From positions 1-38,363 of the forward strand of contig NW_003119873.1 in NCBI RefSeq assembly GCF_000003605.2: a stretch of 38,363 bases of DNA, written 5' to 3'. A program made the position numbers and the translations under genes. The stretch's first letter is position 1. Each line of letters begins with the position of its first letter. Positions 26,464 to 36,095 of the stretch are shown here, piece after piece. The notes under the pieces are model-generated. The model did no database searches. It saw nothing but the letters and a program-made list of their open reading frames with translations, and was not told where the DNA came from. Origin of the DNA: Saccoglossus kowalevskii (taxonomy: Eukaryota > Hemichordata > Enteropneusta > Harrimaniidae).

Positions 26464-26940
26464 TGATCATCAGTTGCAGTCAGTTAGCATGATAAGGATA
26501 ATGTCGCAGACACACATTCAGTATCATTCAGAGTGAGAAAGATTAAAATAGATAATATCGAAGGTACACATTCAGCATCATTCAGAGTGAGATAGATTAA
26601 AATAGTTGATATCGCAGGCACACAGTCCATCGTTGTCAGTCAGAGTGAGTAAGATAGATAAGATGGCTGGCATACAGCGTCTCATTCGGTCTGAGAGAGA
26701 GTAATATAAATAATAGAGAACACACACAGTGCATCATTCGTTGTCAGAGTGAAATAGATAATTTAGATGGCACGCATACAGCATCTCATTCGGTCTGAGA
26801 GAGTAAAAAAGATACTATAGAGGGCACACACTCCATCCTTCGTTGTCAGTCAGAGTGAATTAAATAAATTAGATGGAACACACACAGCGTCTCTCATGGT
26901 CTGATAGAGTGAAATAGAGATTATAGAGGACACACACAGA
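26464..26940. repeat. Diverged nine-unit segment in register with the array
   Basis: This is the only part of the window that departs strongly from the consensus. Nine units are visible. The bases corresponding to GCA of GCATCATT fall at about 26465, 26521, 26575, 26627, 26679, 26731, 26781, 26833 and 26887, ending before 26941. Subtracting 9,183 gives the matching unit starts in the ordinary segment 17281-17757 for nearly all of them; only the first and ninth show a local two-base shift. Both segments are 477 bp. Shared order-specific features are GGATAAT in unit 1, a shortened CACAG in unit 3, GGCATACAG in unit 4, AATAAT after TATAA in unit 5, the contracted GTCAGAGT in unit 6 and TAAATAAAT in unit 8. 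By hand count, unit 6 differs at about 5 of 50 bases and unit 5 at about 9 of 52. Units 1 to 3 look more diverged. No terminal repeats, target-site duplication or gene is visible. Confidence 0.92.
26625..26940. repeat. Alternating two-type (about 104-bp) units in the diverged segment
   Basis: Units starting near 26625, 26729 and 26831 share CGTTGTCAG(TCAG)AGTGA. Units starting near 26677, 26781 and 26887 share TCTCATTCGGTCTGAGAGAG or the variant TCTCTCATGGTCTGATAGAG. The two types alternate strictly across six units, a dimeric organisation of about 104-108 bp. The homogenised array does not show this A/B contrast. The pattern recurs in three separate units, so it is not random base-calling noise. 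Confidence 0.82.
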
Positions 26941-27203
26941 GCATCATTCGTTGTCAGATAGAGTAAAATAGATAATATAAATGGCACACATAGTGCATCA
27001 TTCGCTGTCAGATAGAGTAAAATAGATAATATAGATGGCACACAGTGCATCATTCGTTGTCAGATAGAGTAAAATAGATAATATAGATGGCATACAGTGT
27101 ATCATTCGTTGTCAGATAGAGTAAAATAAATAATATAGATGACACACAGTGCATCATTCGTTGTCAGAGTAAAATAGATAATATAGATGGCACACATAGT
27201 GCA

Positions 27204-28453
27204 TCATTTGTTGTCAGATAGAGTAAAATAGATAATATAGATGGCATACAGTGCATCATTCGTTGTCCGATAGAGTAAAATAGATAATATAGATGACACA
27301 CACAGTGCATCATTCGTTGTCAGATAGAGTAAAATAGACAATATAGATGACACACACAGTGCATCATTCGTTGTCAGATAGAGTAAAATAGATAATATAG
27401 ATGACACACATAGTGCATCATTCGTTGTCAGAGAGAGTAAAATAGATAATATAGATGGCACACAGTGCATCATTTGTTGTCAGATAGAGTACAATAGACA
27501 ATATAGATGGCACACACAGTGCATCATTCGTTGTCAGATAGAGTAAAATAGACAATATAGATGACACACATAGTGCATCATTCGTTGTCAGAGAGAGTAA
27601 AATAGATAATATAGATGGCACACAGTGCATCATTTGTTGTCAGATAGAGTAAAATAGATAATATAGATGGCATACAGTGTATCATTCGTTGTCAGATAGA
27701 GTAAAATAAATAATATAGATGACACACAGTGCATCATTCGTTGTCAGAGTAAAATAGATAATATAGATGGCACACATAGTGCATCATTTGTTGTCAGATA
27801 GAGTAAAATAGATAATATAGATGGCACACAGTGCATCATTCGTTGTCAGATAGAGTAAAATAGATAATATATATGGCATACAGTGTATCATTCGTTGTCA
27901 GATAGAGAAAAATAAATAATATAGATGACACACAGTGCATCATTCGTTGTCAGAGTAAAATAGATAATATAGATGGCACACATAGTGCATCATTTGTTGT
28001 CAGATAGAGTAAAATAGATAATATAGATGGCATACAGTACATCATTCGTTGTCAGATAGAGTAAAATACATAATATAGATGACACACACAGTGCATCATT
28101 CGTTGTCAGATAGAGTAAAATAGATAATATAGATGGCACACATAGTGCATCATTCGTTGTCAGATAGAGTAAAATAGATAATATAGATGGCACACACAGT
28201 GCAGCATTCGTTGTCAGATAGAGTAAAATAGATAATATAGATGACACACACAGTGCATCATTCGTTGTCAGATAGAGTAAAACAGACAATATAGATGACA
28301 CACACAGTGCATCATTCGTTGTCAGAGTAAAATAGATAATATAGATGGCACACATAGTGCATCATTTGTTGTCAGATAGAGTAAAATAGATAATATAGAT
28401 GGCACACAGTGCATCATTCGTTGTCAGATAGAGTAAAATAGATAATATAGATG
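27204..28453. repeat. 1,907-bp tandem higher-order repeat, copy 1
   Basis: Matches 29111-30360 at a constant offset of 1,907 bp over about 1.25 kb with very few substitutions. Examples are GATGGCACACAG at 27452 against GATGACACACAG at 29359, and CACAGTGC against CACAGAGC near 29210. Both copies contain GTCCGATAG, GTACAATAGACAAT, GAGAAAAATAAAT and GTGCAGCATTCG units in the same order. This is one of the least diverged duplications in the window. Confidence 0.9.
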
Positions 28454-29110
28454 ACACACACAGTGCATCATTCGTTGTCAGATAGAGTAAAATAGATAAT
28501 ATAAATGGCACACATAGTGCATCATTCGCTGTCAGATAGAGTAAAATAGATAATATAGATGGCACACATAGTGCATCATTCGCTGTCAGATAGAGTAAAA
28601 TAATAATATAGATGGCACACAGTGCATCATTCGCTGTCAGATAGAGTAAAATAGATAATATAGATGGCACACATAGTGCATCATTCGTTGTCAGATAGAG
28701 TAAAATAGATAATATAGATGGCACACATAGTGCATCATTCGTTGTCAGATAGAGTAAAATAGATAATATAGATGGCACACACAGTGCATCATTCGTTGTC
28801 AGATAGAGTAAAATAGATAATATAGATGGCACACACAGTGCAGCATTCGTTGTCAGATAGAGTAAAATAGATAATATAGATGACACACACAGTGCATCAT
28901 TCGTTGTCAGATAGAGTAAAACAGACAATATAGATGACACACACAGTGCATCATTCGTTGTCAGATAGAGTAAAATAGATAATATAGATGGCATACAGTG
29001 CATCATTCGTTGTCAGATAGAGTAAAATAGACAATATAGATGGCACACATAGTGCATCATTTGCTGTCAGATAGAGTAAAATAGTCAATATAGATGGCAC
29101 ACATAGTGCA

Positions 29111-30360
29111 TCATTTGTTGTCAGATAGAGTAAAATAGATAATATAGATGGCATACAGTGCATCATTCGTTGTCCGATAGAGTAAAATAGATAATATAGA
29201 TGACACACACAGAGCATCATTCGTTGTCAGATAGAGTAAAATAGACAATATAGATGACACACACAGTGCATCATTCGTTGTCAGATAGAGTAAAATAGAT
29301 AATATAGATGACACACATAGTGCATCATTCGTTGTCAGAGAGAGTAAAATAGATAATATAGATGACACACAGTGCATCATTTGTTGTCAGATAGAGTACA
29401 ATAGACAATATAGATGGCACACACAGTGCATCATTCGTTGTCAGATAGAGTAAAATAGACAATATAGATGACACACATAGTGCATCATTCGTTGTCAGAG
29501 AGAGTAAAATAGATAATATAGATGGCACACAGTGCATCATTTGTTGTCAGATAGAGTAAAATAGATAATATAGATGGCATACAGTGTATCATTCGTTGTC
29601 AGATAGAGTAAAATAAATAATATAGATGACACACAGTGCATCATTCGTTGTCAGAGTAAAATAGATAATATAGATGGCACACATAGTGCATCATTTGTTG
29701 TCAGATAGAGTAAAATAGATAATATAGATGGCACACAGTGCATCATTCGTTGTCAGATAGAGTAAAATAGATAATATAGATGGCATACAGTGTATCATTC
29801 GTTGTCAGATAGAGAAAAATAAATAATATAGATGACACACAGTGCATCATTCGTTGTCAGAGTAAAATAGATAATATAGATGGCACACATAGTGCATCAT
29901 TTGTTGTCAGATAGAGTAAAATAGATAATATAGATGGCATACAGTACATCATTCGTTGTCAGATAGAGTAAAATACATAATATAGATGACACACACAGTG
30001 CATCATTCGTTGTCAGATAGAGTAAAATAGATAATATAGATGGCACACATAGTGCATCATTCGTTGTCAGATAGAGTAAAATAGATAATATAGATGGCAC
30101 ACACAGTGCAGCATTCGTTGTCAGATAGAGTAAAATAGATAATATAGATGACACACACAGTGCATCATTCGTTGTCAGATAGAGTAAAACAGACAATATA
30201 GATGACACACACAGTGCATCATTCGTTGTCAGAGTAAAATAGATAATATAGATGGCACACATAGTGCATCATTTGTTGTCAGATAGTGTAAAATAGATAA
30301 TATAGATGGCACACAGTGCATCATTCGTTGTCAGATAGAGTAAAATAGATAATATAGATG
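29111..30360. repeat. 1,907-bp tandem higher-order repeat, copy 2
   Basis: Tandem partner of 27204-28453. Collinearity ends at 30360, where this copy continues GATGGCATACATTG and copy 1 continues GATGACACACACAG. A partial third version, without one 54-bp unit near its start, begins at 32974. Confidence 0.9.
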
Positions 30361-31344
30361 GCATACATTGTATCATTCGTTGTCAGATAGAGAAAAATAA
30401 ATAATATAGATGACACACAGTGCATCATTCGTTGTCAGAGTAAAATAGATAATATAGATGGCACACATAGTGCATCATTTGTTGTCAGATAGAGTAAAAT
30501 AGATAATATAGATGGCATACAGTACATCATTCGTTGTCAGATAGAGTAAAATACATAATATAGATGACACACACAGTGCATCATTCGTTGTCAGATAGAG
30601 TAAAATAGATAATATAGATGGCACACAGTGTATCATTCGTTGTCAGATAGAGTAAAATAGATAATATAGATGACACACACAGTGCATCATTCGTTGTCAG
30701 ATAGAGTAAAATAGATAATATAGATGGCACATAGTGCATCATTCGTTGTCAGATAGAGTAAAATAGATAATATAGATGACACACACAGTGCATCATTCGT
30801 TGTCAGATAGAGTAAAATAGATAATATAAATGGCACACATAGTGCATCATTCGCTGTCAGATAGAGTAAAATAGATAATATAGATGGCACACAGTGCATC
30901 ATTCGCTGTCAGATAGAGTAAAATAGATAATATAGATGGCACACATAGTGCATCATTCGCTGTCAGATAGAGTAAAATAATAATATAGATGGCACACAGT
31001 GCATCATTCGCTGTCAGATAGAGTAAAATAGATAATATAGATGGCACACATAGTGCATCATTCGTTGTCAGATAGAGTAAAATAGATAATATAGATGGCA
31101 CACATAGTGCATCATTCGTTGTCAGATAGAGTAAAATAGATAATATAGATGGCACACACAGTGCATCATTCGTTGTCAGATAGAGTAAAATAGATAATAT
31201 AGATGGCACACACAGTGCAGCATTCGTTGTCAGATAGAGTAAAATAGATAATATAGATGACACACACAGTGCATCATTCGTTGTCAGATAGAGTAAAACA
31301 GACAATATAGATGACACACACAGTGCATCATTCGTTGTCAGATA

Positions 31345-31895
31345 GAGTAAAATAGATAATATAGATGGCATACAGTGCATCATTCGTTGTCAGATAGAGT
31401 AAAATAGACAATATAGATGGCACACATAGTGCATCATTTGCTGTCAGATAGAGTAAAATAGTCAATATAGATGGCACACATAGTGCATCATTCGTTGTCA
31501 GATAGAGTAAAATAGATAATATAGATGGCACACATAGTGCATCATTTGCTGTCAGATAGAGTAAAATAGTCAATATAGATGGCACACATAGTGCATCATT
31601 CGTTGTCAGATAGAGTAAAATAGATAATATAGATGGCACACACAGTGCATCATTCGCTGTCAGATAGAGTGAAACAAATAATATAGATGGCACACATAGT
31701 GCATCATTCGCTGTCAGATAGAGTTAAATAGATAATATAGATGACACACACAGTGCATCATTCGTTGTCAGATAGTGTAAAACAGATAATATAGATGACA
31801 CACATAGTGCATCATTCGTTGTCAGATAGAGTAAAACGGATAATATAGATGACACACATAGTGCATCATTCGCTGTCAGATAGAGTAAAATAGAT
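31345..31895. repeat. Right-arm copy of block 19860-20410
   Basis: Offset 11,485 bp. It carries the rare GATAGTGTAAAACAG and ACGGATAAT variants. About 320 bp downstream a second ACGGATAAT unit (32156) lies in a partial repeat of the same series, a short local duplication. Confidence 0.85.
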
Positions 31896-34049
31896 AATAT
31901 AGATGGCACACAGTGCATCATTTGTTGTCAGATAGAGTACAATAGACAATATAGATGGCACACACAGTGCATCATTCGTTGTCAGATAGAGTAAAATAGA
32001 TAATATAGATGGCATACAGTGCATCATTCGTTGTCAGATAGAGTAAAATAGACAATATAGATGACACACACAGTGCATCATTCGTTGTCAGATAGAGTAA
32101 AACAGATAATATAGATGACACACATAGTGCATCATTCGTTGTCAGATAGAGTAAAACGGATAATATAGATGACACACATAGTGCATCATTCGCTGTCAGA
32201 TAGAGTAAAATAGATAATATAGATGGCGCACATAGTGCATCATTCGATGTCAGATAGAGTAAAATAGATAATATAGATGGCACACAGTGCATCATTCGTT
32301 GTCAGATAGAGTAAAATAGATAATATAGATGGCATACAGTATATCATTCGTTGTCAGATAGAGTAAAATAAATAATATAGATGACACACAGTGCATCATT
32401 CGTTGTCAGAGTAAAATAGATAATATAGATGGCACACATAGTGCATCATTTGTTGTCAGATAGAGTAAAATAGATAATATAGATGGCATACAGTACATCA
32501 TTCGTTGTCAGATAGAGTAAATTACATAATATAGATGACACACACAGTGCATCATTCGTTGTCAGATAGAGTAAAATAGATAATATAGATGACTCACACA
32601 GTGCATCATTCGTTGTCAGATAGAGTAAAATAGATAATATAAATGGCACACATAGTGCATCATTCGCTGTCAGATAGAGTAAAATAGATAATATAGATGG
32701 CACACATAGTGCATCATTCGTTTTCAGATAGAGTAAAATAGATAATATAGATGGCACACATAGTGCATCATTCGTTGTCAGATAGAGTAAAATAGATAAT
32801 ATAGATGGCACACAGTGCATCATTCGTTGTCAGATAGATTAAAATAGATAATATAGATGGCATACAGTGTATCATTCGTTGTCAGATAGAGTAAAATAAA
32901 TAATATAGATGACACACAGTGCATCATTCGTTGTCAGAGTAAAATAGATAATATAGATGGCACACATAGTGCATCATTTGTTGTCAGATAGAGTAAAATA
33001 GATAATATAGATGGCATACAGTGCATCATTCGTTGTCCGATAGAGTAAAATAGATAATATAGATGACACACACAGTGCATCATTCGTTGTCAGATAGAGT
33101 AAAATAGACAATATAGATGACACACACAGTGCATCATTCGTTGTCAGATAGAGTAAAATAGATAATATAGATGGAACACAGTGCATCATTTGTTGTCAGA
33201 TAGAGTACAATAGACAATATAGATGGCACACACAGTGCATCATTCGTTGTCAGATAGAGTAAAATAGACAATATAGATGACACACATAGTGCATCATTCG
33301 TTGTCAGAGAGAGTAAAATAGATAATATAGATGGCACACAGTGCATCATTTGTTGTCAGATAGAGTAAAATAGATAATATAGATGGCATACAGTGTATCA
33401 TTCGTTGTCAGATAGAGTAAAATAAATAATATAGATGACACACAGTGCATCATTCGTTGTCAGAGTAAAATAGATAATATAGATGGCACACATAGTGCAT
33501 CATTTGTTGTCAGATAGAGTAAAATAGATAATATAGATGGCACACAGTGCATCATTCGTTGTCAGATAGAGTAAAATAGATAATATAGATGGCATACAGT
33601 GTATCATTCGTTGTCAGATAGAGAAAAATAAATAATATAGATGACACACAGTGCATCATTCGTTGTCAGAGTAAAATAGATAATATAGATGGCACACATA
33701 GTGCATCATTTGTTGTCAGATAGAGTAAAATAGATAATATAGATGGCATACAGTACATCATTCGTTGTCAGATAGAGTAAAATACATAATATAGATGACA
33801 CACACAGTGCATCATTCGTTGTCAGATAGAGTAAAATAGATAATATAGATGGCACACAGTGTATCATTCGTTGTCAGATAGAGTAAAATAGATAATATAG
33901 ATGACACACACAGTGCATCATTCGTTGTCAGATAGAGTAAAATAGATAATATAGATGGCACATAGTGCATCATTCGTTGTCAGATAGAGTAAAATAGATA
34001 ATATAGATGGCACACACAGTGCATCATTTGCTGTCAGATAGAGTAAAAT

Positions 34050-34729
34050 AGTCAATATAGATGGCACACACAGTGCATCATTCGTTGTCAGATAGAGTAA
34101 AATAGATAATATAGATGACACACACAGTGCATCATTTGTTGTCAGATAGAGTAAAATAGATAATATAGATGGCACACATAGTGCATCATTCGTTGTCAGA
34201 TAGAGTAAAATAGATAATATAGATGGCACACACAGTGCATCATTCGTTGTCAGATAGAGTAAAATAGTCAATATAGATGGCACACATAGTGCATCATTCG
34301 CTGTCAGATAGAGTAAAATAGATAATATAGATCGCACACACAGTGCATCATTGATTGACAGAAAGAGTGAAATAAATAATATAGATGGCACACATAGTGC
34401 ATCATTCGCTGTCAGATAGAGTTAAATAGATAATATAGATGACACACACAGTGCATCATTCGTTGTCAGATAGAGTAAAACAGATAGTATAGATGACACA
34501 CATAGTGCATCATTCGTTGTCAGATAGAGAAAAATAGATAATATAGATGGCACACATAGTGCATCATTCGTTGTCAGATAGAGTAAAATAGATAATATAG
34601 ATGACACACATAGTGCATCATTCGTTGTCAGAGAGAGTAAAATAGATAATATAGATGGCACACAGTGCATCATTCGCTGTCAGATAGAGTAAAATAGATA
34701 ATATAGATGGCACACATAGTGCATCATTC
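34050..34729. repeat. Distal third copy of the 1,502-bp block
   Basis: Collinear with 14427-15106 at offset 19,623 bp, including the GATCGCACACACA, GATTGACAGAAAGAG and GAGAAAAATAG markers. Immediately downstream it joins a different stretch with the CATTGTAAGATAG and GTGAATCATTTG markers. Those are otherwise found at about 14190-14240, upstream of copy 2, so the order of the two parts is rearranged here. Confidence 0.86.
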
Positions 34730-36095
34730 ATTGTAAGATAGAGTAAAATAGACAATATAGATGGCACACATAGTGAATCATTTGCTGTCAGATAGAGTAA
34801 AATAGATAATATAGATGACACACACAGTGCATCATTCACTGTCAGATAGAGTAAAATAGATAATATAGATGACACACCCAGTGCATCATTCGTTGTCAGA
34901 TAGAGTAAAATAGACAATATAGATGGCACACATAGTGCATCATTCGTTGTCAGATAGAGTAAAATAGACAATATAAATGACACACACAGTGCATCATTCG
35001 TTGTCAGATAGAGTAAAATAGATAATATAGATGGCACACATAGTGCATCATTCGTTGTCAGATAGAGTAAAATAGATAATATAGATGGCACACAGTGCAT
35101 CATTCGCTGTCAGATAGAGTAAAATAGATAATATAGATGACACACACAGTGCATCATTCGTTGTCAGATAGAGTAAAATAGATAATATAGATGGCACACA
35201 GTGCATCATTCGTTGTCAGATAGAGTAAAATAGACAATATAGATGACAAACACAGTGCATCATTTGCTGTCAGATAGAGTAAAATAGATAATATAGATGG
35301 CACACAGAGCATCATTTGCTGTCAGATAGAGTAAAATAGTCAATATAGATGGCACACATAGTGCATCATTCGTTGTCAGATAGAGTAAAATAGATAATAT
35401 AGATGGCACACATAGTGCATCATTCGTTGTCAGATAGAGTAAAATAGATAATATAGATGGCACACATAGTGCATCATTTGCTGTCAGATAGAGTAAAATA
35501 GTCAATATAGATGGCACACATAGTGCATCATTCGTTGTCAGATAGAGTAAAATAGATAATATAGATGGCACACATAGTGCATCATTTGCTGTCAGATAGA
35601 GTAAAATAGTCAATATAGATGGCACACAGTGCATCATTCGTTGTCAGATAGACTAAAATAGATAATATAGAAGACACACACAGTGCACCATTCGTTGTCA
35701 GATAGAGTAAAATAGATAATATAGATGGCACACATAGTGCATCATTCGTTGTCAGATAGAGTAAAATAGATAATATAGATGGCACACATAGTGCATCATT
35801 TGCTGTCAGATAGAGTAAAATAGTCAATATAGATGGCACACATAGTGCATCATTCGTTGTCAGATAGAGTAAAATAGATAATATAGATGGCACACATAGT
35901 GCATCATTTGCTGTCAGATAGAGTAAAATAGTCAATATAGATGGCACACAGTGCATCATTCGTTGTCAGATAGACTAAAATAGATAATATAGATGACACA
36001 CACAGTGCATCATTCGTTGTCAGATAGAGTAAAATAGATAATATAGATGGCACACATAGTGCATCATTCATTGTCAGATAGAGTAAAACAGATAA

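Noticed and set aside
26464-26940. Transposon or foreign insertion in the array
   Set aside because: No terminal repeats, target-site duplication or added length. The segment is made of related units in register with the array.
26464-26940. Random low-quality consensus sequence
   Set aside because: The same unusual strings (TCATTCGGTCTGAGAGAG, CAGTCAGAGTGA) recur in alternate units and the length is exactly kept, which random errors would not give. Read support is still needed to exclude an artefact.
26464-26940. Repeat-induced point mutation or cytosine-deamination editing of the island
   Set aside because: Differences from the matching array segment include many transversions (A to C, T to G, G to C, A to T), not a C-to-T bias.
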